Positions 41,789 to 50,519 of a DNA stretch of 64,000 nt are shown here, piece by piece. Origin of the DNA: SIG480 sp045546975 (GTDB lineage Bacteria > Bacillota > Clostridia > Oscillospirales > JAAYXM01); contig JAZQDV010000010.1 of NCBI GenBank assembly GCA_045546975.1, forward strand, positions 372,001 to 436,000, in the 5' to 3' direction. The notes under the pieces were generated by a model, which did not search any database, had not been told where the DNA came from, and saw nothing but the letters and a program-made list of their open reading frames with translations. Made by a program: the position numbers and the translations under genes. Position 1 is the stretch's first letter, and the number at the start of each line of letters is the position of its first letter.

Positions 41789-42999
41789 AATGCCACCTCG
41801 CCATCTGCAATGTCGTTGTCAATTATCTTTCCGGCCCCTACAACAGCTTTTTCACCTACTGTAAGTCCTTCGCCAATAACAGCTATCTCGCGCGTTTTTC
41901 CGTCTTCCGGAGCGTTTCCTATACGAGCGCCTGATTTAACAGTTACATTCTCTGCTATTATTGAATATTCAACAGTTGCGCCTGCCTCTATAACACTTCC
42001 GGGCATTACGATAGAATTATTTATAACTGCACCTTCTCCGATTGTTACATCATAGAATACTATTGAGCGGTAAACATCTCCCGAAGTGTTGCACCCTTCA
42101 GAAATCATTGAGTTTTTAATTGTCGCATTCGGTGATACGAACTGAGAGGGCTTTGCAGGATTTCGCGCGTAGATTCTCCAGTTCTTGTCGTGAAGAACAA
42201 GCCCGCTTCCCGGTGTTATCGCATCCATATTAGCTTCCCAAAGACTCTCAATCGTCCCAACATCTTTCCAGTAGCCTTTATATTCATAAGCAAATAGACG
42301 CTTTCCGTCATTTAGCATATTCGGGATAATGTTCTTACCGAAATCATTCGCACTCTCAGGATCCGCCTCATCGTCAATGAGATACTTTTCCAAAACATCC
42401 CAAGTGAATATATAAACACCCATTGATGCCTTTGTGCTCTTCGGATTTTGCGGTTTTTCTTCAAATTCATAGACTGAATTATCATCGCGAAGATTCATAA
42501 TACCAAAGCGCGATGCTTCTTCAATCGGAACATCGATAACCGCAATAGTACAATCCGCATTGTTCTTCTTGTGTTCGCGAAGCATCCAGTCGTAATTCAT
42601 CTTATAAACGTGGTCGCCCGACAGGACAAGAACATACTTCGGATCAAATGATTTAATAAAATTCATATTTTGATAGATTGCATTTGCAGTACCTTTATAC
42701 CACGCCCCGCTCGTGCTCGTCATATAGGGCGGAAGAATTGCAACCCCGCCGTTTGAGCGGTCAAGGTCCCACGGCTGTCCGTTACCTATGTAGGTATTCA
42801 GCTCAAGTGGCTGGTACTGAGTAAGAACGCCTACCGTGTCAATATTTGAGTTTATACAGTTAGAGAGCGGAAAATCGATAATTCTGTACTTTCCACCAAA
42901 AGGAACTGCAGGTTTTGCGACATTGGCTGTTAAAACGTGAAGTCTACTTCCCTGGCCTCCCGCCAGAAGCATTGCTATGCAGTCTTTACTTTTCGCCAT
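41785..42999 (-). CDS. glgC: Glucose-1-phosphate adenylyltransferase, catalytic subunit
   Basis: GlgC makes ADP-glucose, the committed step of glycogen synthesis. The 404-aa protein has LAGGQGSRLHVLT, PAVPFGGKYRIIDFPLSNCINS, LVLSGDHVYKMNYDWML and EEKPQNPKSTKASMGVYIF, plus the C-terminal beta-helix. The enzyme is usually allosterically controlled; the catalytic residues look intact. It starts 7 nt after glgB. Confidence 0.97.
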   Translation of the reverse strand: MAKSKDCIAMLLAGGQGSRLHVLTANVAKPAVPFGGKYRIIDFPLSNCINSNIDTVGVLTQYQPLELNTYIGNGQPWDLDRSNGGVAILPPYMTSTSGAWYKGTANAIYQNMNFIKSFDPKYVLVLSGDHVYKMNYDWMLREHKKNNADCTIAVIDVPIEEASRFGIMNLRDDNSVYEFEEKPQNPKSTKASMGVYIFTWDVLEKYLIDDEADPESANDFGKNIIPNMLNDGKRLFAYEYKGYWKDVGTIESLWEANMDAITPGSGLVLHDKNWRIYARNPAKPSQFVSPNATIKNSMISEGCNTSGDVYRSIVFYDVTIGEGAVINNSIVMPGSVIEAGATVEYSIIAENVTVKSGARIGNAPEDGKTREIAVIGEGLTVGEKAVVGAGKIIDNDIADGEVAL

Positions 43000-43006
43000 A
43001 AACTCA

Positions 43007-44905
43007 TCATCCTTTTCTTCTGATATATATTGCGCTCATCGGCGGTAATGTTATATCAATAAACTGTCCAAAGCCCGAATCGTCCCTTGATTTTGTTTTG
43101 AGATATGCAGGATATTTCATACCTGAACCACCGTATTTTTCACTGTCACTGTTGAAGATAACACGGTAACTGCCGGGAGACGAAACTCCGATCGGGTAGT
43201 TTTCGCGCATAACGGGAGACAGATTGAAAACTGCAATAATTTCCCTTCCATCTCTGTTTCTGCGCTTAAAGGCTATAACGTTACTGTCGCAGTCATCAGT
43301 AACAACCCATTCAAAGCCATCCCACGAATCGTCAATTTCCCAAAACTCAGAGTTTCTGAGATAGAATGCATTAAGGTCTGAAACATACGTTTGAAGCTTT
43401 TTGTGCATATCAAACTCAAGCAGGTTCCAGTCAAGCCCCTGTTTTTCATTCCATTCGATAAACTGACCGAATTCGCTTCCCATGAAGCTGAGTTTTTTGC
43501 CGGGATGCGCCATCGTGTATCCGTACATAGTGCGAAGACCTGCAAACTTCTGCAGATAATCGCCGGGCTGTTTATTTATAAGCGAGCACTTCCCGTGCAC
43601 TACTTCATCATGCGAAAACGGAAGTATATAGTTTTCAGAAAATGCGTATGTCAGCGAAAACGTCAATGCGTTGTGATTATATTTTCTGAAAATCGGATCT
43701 GTCGAGAAATATCTAAGAGTATCATTCATCCAACCCATATTCCACTTGAAATGGAAACCGAGCCCTCCGCAATATGGCGGCTTTGTTATCATTGGCCATG
43801 CCGTAGACTCCTCAGCTATCATAATTGTTTCGGGATATTCCTCCAAAACCGCTATATTTAAGTTTTTAAGAAACTCCTCTGCCTCAATATTTCCGTTCCC
43901 CCCGTACTGATTTGGACGCCACTGACCGTCAGTCTTGCCGTAATCAAGATAAAGCATACTTGCAACAGCGTCAACACGGATTCCATCTATGTGGAAATAC
44001 TCACACCAGAAAACGGCATTTGAAATCAGGAAATTTCTTACCTCGGGACGTCCGTAATCAAAAATCCTTGTACCCCAGTCAGGCTGCTCGCGCTTGAGCG
44101 GATCTGTATACTCATAAAGGCACTGTCCGTCAAATTCAAAAAGTCCGTGAGCATCTCTTGGAAAGTGTGCAATGACCCAATCCATAATCACCCCGATACC
44201 GTTTTTGTGGCACTCATTGACGAAATGCATAAAATCCTTGGGAGTTCCGTATCTCGATGTTACCGCGAAGTACCCCGTTACCTGATAACCCCAAGAGCCA
44301 TCAAAGGGATACTCGGAAACCGGCATAATTTCAATATGAGTATACCCCATTTTCTTGACATACGGAATAAGCTCACGTGTCATATCGATATATGAATAGA
44401 AATTACCGTCTTCGTGGAGTTTCCATGAGCCCAAGTGAAGCTCGTAGATATTTACTGCTTCAGAAAAAATATTGCGGCCTTTTTTATATTTTTGCCAGTT
44501 TGCGTCCTTCCATTCAAAGCCATCCAGTTTATAGAGTTTTGACGCTGTCTGCGGACGTGTTTCAGAATGAAAGGCATAAGGGTCAGCTTTCATCAACACA
44601 TTACCGTTTCCGGTCCTTATGCTGAATTTATAGATATCGTACTCAGAAAGTGCAGGGACAAATATCTCCCAAACAGAATAATCCTCTTCTGTCCGCTTCA
44701 TGGGGTTTTTTTCAGCATCCCATGAGTTAAAATCACCTACAACAGAAACAGACTGTGCGTTTGGTGCCCATACGCGGAAAACTACACCAAAAACACCGTC
44801 AATCTCTGTGAAGTGAGCCCCAAAATATTTGTGAAGTCGGGTACACCTTCCGTTATGAAATTCCTGAATAATGCTTTCCTTTGTTTTTTTATCCATTTCA
44901 ATCAT
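43007..44905 (-). CDS. glgB: 1,4-alpha-glucan branching enzyme
   Basis: A 632-aa GH13 enzyme with an N-terminal CBM48 domain (GVVFRVWAPNAQSVSVVGDFNSW) and the barrel motifs VIAHFPRDAHGL, GIRVDAVASMLYLDYG (nucleophile Asp), MIAEESTAWP (acid Glu) and LPFSHDEVVHGK. It forms alpha-1,6 branches. Its ATG at 44905 lies inside the end of the dac gene (8-nt overlap); an ATG 9 nt later is the alternative. No promoter is visible in between. Confidence 0.95.
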   Translation of the reverse strand: MIEMDKKTKESIIQEFHNGRCTRLHKYFGAHFTEIDGVFGVVFRVWAPNAQSVSVVGDFNSWDAEKNPMKRTEEDYSVWEIFVPALSEYDIYKFSIRTGNGNVLMKADPYAFHSETRPQTASKLYKLDGFEWKDANWQKYKKGRNIFSEAVNIYELHLGSWKLHEDGNFYSYIDMTRELIPYVKKMGYTHIEIMPVSEYPFDGSWGYQVTGYFAVTSRYGTPKDFMHFVNECHKNGIGVIMDWVIAHFPRDAHGLFEFDGQCLYEYTDPLKREQPDWGTRIFDYGRPEVRNFLISNAVFWCEYFHIDGIRVDAVASMLYLDYGKTDGQWRPNQYGGNGNIEAEEFLKNLNIAVLEEYPETIMIAEESTAWPMITKPPYCGGLGFHFKWNMGWMNDTLRYFSTDPIFRKYNHNALTFSLTYAFSENYILPFSHDEVVHGKCSLINKQPGDYLQKFAGLRTMYGYTMAHPGKKLSFMGSEFGQFIEWNEKQGLDWNLLEFDMHKKLQTYVSDLNAFYLRNSEFWEIDDSWDGFEWVVTDDCDSNVIAFKRRNRDGREIIAVFNLSPVMRENYPIGVSSPGSYRVIFNSDSEKYGGSGMKYPAYLKTKSRDDSGFGQFIDITLPPMSAIYIRRKG

Positions 44906-45983
44906 CTTTCATAAAAAAATCTAGTATTTTTTCAAAAAAGTTCTTTTTCGGGAGAAAATCAACCGTATCATCGCTGATTACAGAAACCGAACAAACCTTT
45001 TCTCCATTGACCTTATATACGATTTTTCCCACCTCGTCTCCCGCCCTGACCGGAGCGTAGAGAAATTTAGGTATAAATACCTTCCTCTCAAAGGAATCGT
45101 CTTTCTTCACAAGAAAATAGACATCTTCTTTGACAGAAACATTTACAGTCGAACCTTTTCCCCCAACAACAGGAAGCGATGTTATCTCATCGGATTTACT
45201 CTCAGAGTGAAGCGCGTAATTTGAAAAACCGTAATCAAAAAGAGTTTTGTGGTCATTCCAGTCATTTGGGGCTGACAATGTCACAGCTATAAGGTCTAAC
45301 CCATCGCGCTCTGCCGAAGAAACAAGGCATCTGCCAGCAACTTTGGTAAACCCGGTCTTTACACCGTTTGCTCCATTGTATAGCCACAGCAGCTTGTTGT
45401 GGTTTGAAAGTTGTCTCTCCGCAACCGTTTTTTGCTTCGTTGATACAATTTCACAAAAACCGGGGTTCTCCATCGCATACGCCGTAAGCCTTGCCATATC
45501 ATATGCCGTTGAATAATGGCCATCATCCGGAAGCCCGCTCGGGTTTTTGAAATGAGTGCCGGAAAGCCCCAAATCTTCTGCCTTTTCATTCATCATGTCG
45601 ACGAAATCTTCTACAGAACCCTGACCAACATAATATGCAAGAGTTGTTGCAGCGTCATTTCCCGATTTAAGAAGCATTCCGTAAAGCAAATCGGAAACTG
45701 AGAGTTTTTCGCCCTCTTTGAGATAAAGTGAGGTTCCTTCGATGCCCGTGCATGATTCCGGTACCGTTACAATTTCATCAAGCTCTGAATTTTCAAGCAC
45801 AACAACAGCCGTCATTATCTTTGTAGTTGATGCTATTTCACGCGTCTTGTGAATGTCCTTGGAGAACAATATCGTCTCCGTTTTCGGCTCGTATAATATC
45901 GCCGATTTCGCGGACACATCCACTGCAGAGCAAAAAGAAAACGTAAGTGACAGAAAAAGCAAAAAAATAGTCGTTTTTTTCAA
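44898..45983 (-). CDS. D-alanyl-D-alanine carboxypeptidase (DacF/PBP5-like)
   Basis: A 361-aa exported low-molecular-weight penicillin-binding protein that removes the terminal D-Ala of peptidoglycan stem peptides. A signal peptide (about 1-25) precedes the active-site motifs STTK (Ser52, Lys55), SGN (107-109) and KTG (209-211), and a C-terminal amphipathic segment (FFEKILDFFMKDD) could anchor it. The start is TTG at 45983 with GAGGGG 9 nt upstream. Context next to gerW suggests a DacF-like sporulation role. Confidence 0.9.
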   Translation of the reverse strand: MKKTTIFLLFLSLTFSFCSAVDVSAKSAILYEPKTETILFSKDIHKTREIASTTKIMTAVVVLENSELDEIVTVPESCTGIEGTSLYLKEGEKLSVSDLLYGMLLKSGNDAATTLAYYVGQGSVEDFVDMMNEKAEDLGLSGTHFKNPSGLPDDGHYSTAYDMARLTAYAMENPGFCEIVSTKQKTVAERQLSNHNKLLWLYNGANGVKTGFTKVAGRCLVSSAERDGLDLIAVTLSAPNDWNDHKTLFDYGFSNYALHSESKSDEITSLPVVGGKGSTVNVSVKEDVYFLVKKDDSFERKVFIPKFLYAPVRAGDEVGKIVYKVNGEKVCSVSVISDDTVDFLPKKNFFEKILDFFMKDD

Positions 45984-46031
45984 ATACTTTCACCCCTCTT
46001 AAAATAATACGAAAGAAAGAGCGAAAGTATT
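45983..46031 (-). promoter_or_regulatory. Inverted repeat covering the dac ribosome binding site
   Basis: AATACTTTC (45983-45991) is complementary to GAAAGTATT (46023-46031), and CTCTT pairs with AAGAG inside. In RNA the dac SD (GAGGGG) would lie in the stem and could be masked. Confidence 0.45.
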
Positions 46032-46035
46032 ACGG

Positions 46036-46425
46036 TTATTCTTCTACTGAATTCTTTTTATTGTTTTTTATATATCCCTCAACTCTGTCCATTATTCCGG
46101 GCACAAGCTCAACCACTCTGTCAACAGTTGTACTCGGAGCGACAGACATCGGGATAAGCCTTACTGTGCCATCCTTCACAACAAGAAAGCCTTCGGGATG
46201 GATTGTAACTCCTGCTCCTGCTCCGCCACCGAAGTTTGCATTTTCATTCTTGCTGTCAAAATCAGTTCCGCCCGATGCAAAACCGAATGAGACCTTTGAA
46301 ATCGGAATAATTGTTGTGCCATCGGGAGTGTTGATCTGGTCTCCGATAATTGTGTTAACGTCGACCATACTGCGAAGCTTTTCCATTGTTGTTCTCATAA
46401 CGTCATTTAGTGCATGTTCTGCCAT
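46036..46425 (-). CDS. GerW family sporulation protein (YtfJ)
   Basis: The 129-aa protein has the YtfJ/GerW signature: an N-terminal helix, then VNTIIGDQINTPDGTTIIPISKVSFGFASGG, a glycine-rich GGGAGAG stretch and GFLVVKDGTVRLIPM. In Bacillus, GerW is needed for proper spore germination. It follows scpB by 17 nt and precedes dac by 52 nt. Expression during sporulation would be expected, but no specific promoter was identified. Confidence 0.9.
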   Translation of the reverse strand: MAEHALNDVMRTTMEKLRSMVDVNTIIGDQINTPDGTTIIPISKVSFGFASGGTDFDSKNENANFGGGAGAGVTIHPEGFLVVKDGTVRLIPMSVAPSTTVDRVVELVPGIMDRVEGYIKNNKKNSVEE

Positions 46426-46442
46426 AATATATCTCTCCTTTA

Positions 46443-47063
46443 TTATTCAACAGTGATCTGTGTTTCTTCTGTCTGATGCTCTGTTTTCTGAGCGTTTTGT
46501 GCTTCTTCGCGTTCCATATCGTCAAATGAAACCTGTCCGTCATCAATGTCAGAAAACTCAGGAAGGTCCGGAAGCTCACTCAAACTCTCAAGTCCGAAAA
46601 CGCGGAGAAAGTCTTTCGTTGTGCGATACAAAATGGGTTTTCCCGGAACATCTAAACGTCCTGATTCTTTGATAAGTCCCTTCTCGCAAAGGGATGTGAT
46701 TGAATATGAACAGTCAACACCTCGCACCTGCTCAATATACGCTCTTGTTACAGGCTGACGGTATGCTATTACCGAAAGCACCTCAAGAAGTGAAGGTGAA
46801 AGCCTTGGTGCCCTTCGTGTTTCAAGAGCTTTTCTGATGAACGGTGCCTGTTCTGAATCCGAGCACATCTGATATGAATTTTCAAGCTTTACTATCCTGA
46901 TTCCGCGTCTGTCAAAATCGTAGTCATCACGAAGCTTCACAATTATCTTTTCAAGGCTTTCCTCATCAATTTCAAGAATCTCAGACATTCTTGAAAGCTC
47001 TACCGGATCGCCCACGGCAAAAAGGATAGCCTCTATTGAACGTTCAATCTCTGAAATCTGCAT
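46443..47063 (-). CDS. scpB: Segregation and condensation protein B
   Basis: ScpB is a winged-helix kleisin-associated subunit of the SMC condensin complex. The 206-aa protein shows EAILFAVGDPVELSRMSEIL and the second winged-helix block LEVLSVIAYRQPVTRAYIEQVRG. The ATG at 47063 is chosen because GGAG lies 6-7 nt upstream; an ATG 12 nt earlier lacks a binding site. It follows scpA by 23 nt. The acidic tail is typical. Confidence 0.93.
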   Translation of the reverse strand: MQISEIERSIEAILFAVGDPVELSRMSEILEIDEESLEKIIVKLRDDYDFDRRGIRIVKLENSYQMCSDSEQAPFIRKALETRRAPRLSPSLLEVLSVIAYRQPVTRAYIEQVRGVDCSYSITSLCEKGLIKESGRLDVPGKPILYRTTKDFLRVFGLESLSELPDLPEFSDIDDGQVSFDDMEREEAQNAQKTEHQTEETQITVE

Positions 47064-47086
47064 AATGTTCTCCATTTCTGTGAATG

Positions 47087-47815
47087 TTAAATGTCCTGTA
47101 TTTCTTCATCAACTGAAAGGGTTATATCCTGAGACTCATCCGATACGGTAATTCTGTTTGTTTTGCAAAGCTCCAACACTGCAAGGAAAGTAGCAACTAC
47201 TTCAGAGCGCGTTTTTACATCACGGAATAAATCAAAAAACTTCGTCTTCTTTGAAGAAAGAAGCCTCTTCAAGACATATGATACCTTCTTACCGACGGAA
47301 TAAACCTCACGGCCGACAATTCCTGCAAAGTTTGTAATCTTGGGCGGAATTTTCGTTTCTGCTCGTTCAAGCATATTAAGAACCGCAAAACGCAGGTCAA
47401 ACTTATCGTGAGAGTATTTGTATGTCTTATCGGGTTCAATCTCCTCAGGTGCCTTGGTGTAGATATCAAGACCCTTTTCGGCACGACTGTTGAGCGTACC
47501 GCTGACTTCCTTGATGCGCTGATACTCCAAAAGCATCTCAACAAGCCTTGCTCTCGGATCTTCTTCGTCGTCAAGCTCGTCGTACTTTGGCAAAAGCATC
47601 TTTGACTTTATATACAGAAGATGCGCCGACATAGAGACAAACTCACAGGCAACGGTGAGGTTTCTCTCCTCCATTTCCGCAAGAGCCTGATTGTACTGTT
47701 CAAGTATCTCAACTATCGGAATGTCATAAATATTCAGTTTGTTTTTCGCGATAAGGTGTAAAAGCAGGTCTAATGGCCCGTCAAACACCTCAAGGTGATA
47801 CGTTATTTCCGACAT
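47087..47815 (-). CDS. scpA: Segregation and condensation protein A (kleisin)
   Basis: The 242-aa kleisin has the N-terminal SMC-binding region FDGPLDLLLHLIAKNKLNIYDIPI, the central SAHLLYIKSKMLLP and a C-terminal winged helix (RSEVVATFLAVLELCKTNRI). It bridges SMC heads in chromosome condensation. The ATG at 47815 has AGGGA about 8 nt upstream. It follows the M50 protease gene by 15 nt, an order common in Clostridia. Confidence 0.94.
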   Translation of the reverse strand: MSEITYHLEVFDGPLDLLLHLIAKNKLNIYDIPIVEILEQYNQALAEMEERNLTVACEFVSMSAHLLYIKSKMLLPKYDELDDEEDPRARLVEMLLEYQRIKEVSGTLNSRAEKGLDIYTKAPEEIEPDKTYKYSHDKFDLRFAVLNMLERAETKIPPKITNFAGIVGREVYSVGKKVSYVLKRLLSSKKTKFFDLFRDVKTRSEVVATFLAVLELCKTNRITVSDESQDITLSVDEEIQDI

Positions 47816-47830
47816 AATCAACTTCCCTGT

Positions 47831-48496
47831 CTAAAAAAAGATTGAATTAACAATATCTGCAAGTCCTACATAGAGGTGCTGTCTTATCATCGCAAGGAGA
47901 TCCGAAAAAAACGGCAGATTTATAAGAATTATTAAAATAAGCATACCGTATCTTTCGTATTTAAGAATAAATCCGTACGCTGATCTCGGCAAAAGAGAAA
48001 ACAAAATCTTTGACCCGTCAAGCGGCGGAATTGGCAGAAGGTTGAACACCGCAAGACCAACATTGAGAACTGACGAGTAAAGAAAAAAGTTCCCCAAAGC
48101 GAGAGTTATGTAATCAAGAACTTCTTTTCCCGGCAAACGCTCAGGCAAGAGCAAAAACAAAATCATGGAAACCAAAGCCATAATGATGTTTGAAAAAGGG
48201 CCTGCGAGAGAAACCAACACAATACCAAGCTTTTTGTTTCTGAAATAATAGGTATTTACAGGAACAGGCTTTGCCCAACCAAACCCAAACAGAATCATGC
48301 AAATAAGACCCAGTATGTCAATATGATTTATCGGGTTTACGGAAAGTCTACCGCTGTCCTTTGCCGTCCTGTCTCCCAAAAGATATGAAACAAAGCCGTG
48401 CGAAAGCTCATGAAATATTATTGCAAGCAGTGCTGCAGGAATAATAACCCAGTTAAAATCCTTAAATAAATCAAGTATTCGTTGTGCTATTCCCAA
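47831..48496 (-). CDS. Site-2 protease family (M50) membrane metalloprotease
   Basis: The 221-aa protein has about five membrane segments with the zinc motif HELSH (residues 29-33) and the third ligand in NLLPIPPLDG. It lacks PDZ and long cytoplasmic domains, so it is of the short YwhC-like type, whose substrate is unknown. The start is TTG with GGAGGAG 6 nt upstream. It is first gene of the long scp-gerW-dac-glg chain. Confidence 0.88.
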   Translation of the reverse strand: MGIAQRILDLFKDFNWVIIPAALLAIIFHELSHGFVSYLLGDRTAKDSGRLSVNPINHIDILGLICMILFGFGWAKPVPVNTYYFRNKKLGIVLVSLAGPFSNIIMALVSMILFLLLPERLPGKEVLDYITLALGNFFLYSSVLNVGLAVFNLLPIPPLDGSKILFSLLPRSAYGFILKYERYGMLILIILINLPFFSDLLAMIRQHLYVGLADIVNSIFF

Positions 48497-48521
48497 CGCA
48501 ATCTCCTCCGAGATCTACAAT

Positions 48522-48549
48522 ATTATATAATAATACAAGTATATTGTAA
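48522..48549 (-). promoter_or_regulatory. Probable promoter of the M50-scp-glg chain
   Basis: On the minus strand TTACAA (48549-48544), a 16-nt spacer and TATAAT (48527-48522). The -35 box is weak. Confidence 0.45.
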
Positions 48550-48612
48550 CAGATTTACTCGAAAAACACAAGTAAAAACGTGTTTTCTTTGCTTGATTTC
48601 AAAAGTTTTTTC

Positions 48613-48641
48613 TTGAAAATTTTTCTTTTCAGCAGTATAAT
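48613..48641 (+). promoter_or_regulatory. Sigma-A promoter of the carD-like gene
   Basis: TTGAAA (48613-48618), a 17-nt spacer and TATAAT (48636-48641). Confidence 0.85.
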
Positions 48642-48673
48642 ATACATATAATCGACACAAAGGAGGGGTGTTT

Positions 48674-49171
48674 TTGTATAGTATAGGCGACAGAATTGTT
48701 CATCCGATGCACGGAGCCGGAACAATTGACGATATTGTCTCACAGACCGTTGACGGAGCTTTGCGCGAATACTATGTTCTTAAATTACATACGAACAGCC
48801 TGACTATTATGGTACCTGTTGCTTCGTCTGCCGAAATAGGTATAAGAGATGTTATTTCTCCTTCTGAAGCCGATAAGGTTATGGAGCTGTTTTCAACCAT
48901 AGAGACAGACGATATCCCGAACTGGAATAAGCGCTATCGCGACAATGCTCTCAAAATCAAAAGCGGAGATATCAAGGATGTTGTTTGCGTTATAAAAGCT
49001 CTCTCCTGCCGCGATGCAAAAACCGGCCTTTCCTCAGGTGAACGCAAAATGCTCCATTCCGCATTGCAAATACTCGTTTCAGAGCTTGTAATTGCGAAGA
49101 ACTCAACGAAAGAAGAAATCAAAAAAGAAATTGATGATATTATCGAAAAAATTGTCAAAAACGAAACTTAA
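48674..49171 (+). CDS. CarD-family transcriptional regulator
   Basis: The 165-aa protein begins with a CarD/RNA-polymerase-interacting Tudor-like domain (YSIGDRIVHPMHGAGTIDDI, then YYVLKLHTNSLTIMVPV) and a helical C-terminal half. Such proteins bind the RNA polymerase beta subunit and stabilise open complexes. The start is TTG at 48674 with AGGAGG 7 nt upstream; the GTG at 48668 abuts the binding site. It precedes ispD-ispF, a conserved association in Bacillota. Confidence 0.88.
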   Translation: MYSIGDRIVHPMHGAGTIDDIVSQTVDGALREYYVLKLHTNSLTIMVPVASSAEIGIRDVISPSEADKVMELFSTIETDDIPNWNKRYRDNALKIKSGDIKDVVCVIKALSCRDAKTGLSSGERKMLHSALQILVSELVIAKNSTKEEIKKEIDDIIEKIVKNET

Positions 49172-49202
49172 ATTGATTTACAGATAAAATTATGTTAAAA
49201 TT

Positions 49203-49237
49203 AAAGCTGTTCTCTAAGTGAGAATGGCTTTATTTAC
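49203..49237 (+). terminator. Hairpin between the carD-like gene and ispD
   Basis: AAAGC-TG-TTCTC and GAGAA-TG-GCTTT form an interrupted stem around a 5-nt loop, followed by a short T-rich stretch. It is a weak terminator or attenuator 14 nt before the ispD binding site. Confidence 0.45.
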
Positions 49238-49250
49238 TAGAGGTGAAAAA

Positions 49251-49967
49251 ATGCTTTGTGAAAACGGAAAGAAATCATGCGTGGCAATTGTTCCTGCCGC
49301 AGGCTCATCCTCAAGGATGAAGAATTCAGGAAATAAGCTTTTCATTGAAATCTCAGGGGTCCCGGTCATCGTTCTGACCCTTTCTGCACTACAGAAATCT
49401 CCGTACATTGATGAGATCATCGTTCCAACTCAAAAAGAGCTCATTTCTGACATAACAAACCTGTGTAAAGCACATTCACTTAACAAAGTTAAATCCGTTA
49501 TCTGTGGCGGAAAAACAAGAGTTGAGTCTGTATTTAACGGGGTTAAAGAAGCAGGCGGACGCTTTGAACTTATAGCTATTCACGATGCAGCAAGACCGTT
49601 TGTTTCACAAAAAATAATCGAAGAAACCGTACTTTCAGCAAGTAAATACGGTGGAGCTGCACCCGCAACACCTGTTAAGGACACCGTAAAAGAAGCAAAG
49701 GATTCCTTTGTTACAAAAACTCTTCTTCGTTCTTCCCTTTTTGCCATCCAGACCCCTCAGGTCTTTGAGTCTTTGCTCATAGAAAAATCTCTGGATAACG
49801 CATTGCGAAACAACCTTTCAATAACAGACGACTGCTCCGCTGTAGAAGAGTACGGAAAGCAGGTATTTCTTACAGAAGGTGACTTCTTCAACATCAAGAT
49901 AACAACCCCTGAAGATATTGTTTTTTCAGAGGCAATACTAAAAAAACTTAGCGAGGTGGAAAAATGA
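49251..49967 (+). CDS. ispD: 2-C-methyl-D-erythritol 4-phosphate cytidylyltransferase
   Basis: IspD forms CDP-methylerythritol in the non-mevalonate isoprenoid route. The 238-aa protein has the nucleotide-binding IVPAAGSSSRM, GGKTRVESVFNGV, HDAARPFV and the C-terminal NIKITTPEDIVFSEAIL. The ATG at 49251 has GAGGT 6 nt upstream; an ORF extension 33 nt earlier lacks support. The end overlaps ispF by 4 nt. Confidence 0.95.
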   Translation: MLCENGKKSCVAIVPAAGSSSRMKNSGNKLFIEISGVPVIVLTLSALQKSPYIDEIIVPTQKELISDITNLCKAHSLNKVKSVICGGKTRVESVFNGVKEAGGRFELIAIHDAARPFVSQKIIEETVLSASKYGGAAPATPVKDTVKEAKDSFVTKTLLRSSLFAIQTPQVFESLLIEKSLDNALRNNLSITDDCSAVEEYGKQVFLTEGDFFNIKITTPEDIVFSEAILKKLSEVEK

Positions 49968-50431
49968 GAATCGGACACGGCTACGACGTACACAAACTGA
50001 CAGAAGGAAGAAAACTGATAGTCGGCGGTGTCGAAATACCTTTTGAAAAGGGTCTTTTGGGACACAGCGATGCAGACGTCTTACTTCACGCAATTTCCGA
50101 CGCACTTCTCGGTGCCGCCGCTTTAGGCGATATAGGAAAACACTTTCCGCCAAATGACCCGAAGTATGCAGGTGCAGACAGTTTAGAGCTTTTGCGCGAA
50201 GTTAATTCCCTTCTCAACGCTTCCGGTTTTAGCGTCGAAAACGTTGACTCCACGATTATTGCCGAGCGTCCAAAAATGCTCCCACACATTGAAAATATGA
50301 GGAAAAACATTTCCTCCGCGCTTAACATTGACATAGCCTGTGTAAGTGTAAAGGCGACAACCGAAGAAAAACTCGGTTTTACGGGCTCGGGAGAAGGAAT
50401 CTCGGCACACGCAGTTGCTCTTATAAAATAA
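49964..50431 (+). CDS. ispF: 2-C-methyl-D-erythritol 2,4-cyclodiphosphate synthase
   Basis: A 155-aa enzyme that cyclises the IspE product. The zinc ligands Asp8 and His10 (GHGYDVH), His42, and the motifs LLGHSDADVLLHA, DIGKHFPP and GFTGSGEGI are intact. It overlaps ispD by ATGA, so the pair is translated together although the intervening step (ispE) is encoded elsewhere. Confidence 0.97.
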   Translation: MRIGHGYDVHKLTEGRKLIVGGVEIPFEKGLLGHSDADVLLHAISDALLGAAALGDIGKHFPPNDPKYAGADSLELLREVNSLLNASGFSVENVDSTIIAERPKMLPHIENMRKNISSALNIDIACVSVKATTEEKLGFTGSGEGISAHAVALIK

Positions 50432-50434
50432 ACG

Positions 50435-50474
50435 ATTGCAAGTCCCGTTCCTGTTGGGACTTGCAATTTTCTTT
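50435..50474 (+). terminator. Terminator of the carD-ispD-ispF transcript
   Basis: ATTGCAAGTCCC and GGGACTTGCAAT around a 9-nt loop, followed by TTTCTTT. Confidence 0.85.
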
Positions 50475-50519
50475 CAACCTCACAGTATGATTTATATATC
50501 ACATTTGTGGGGTGTTTTT

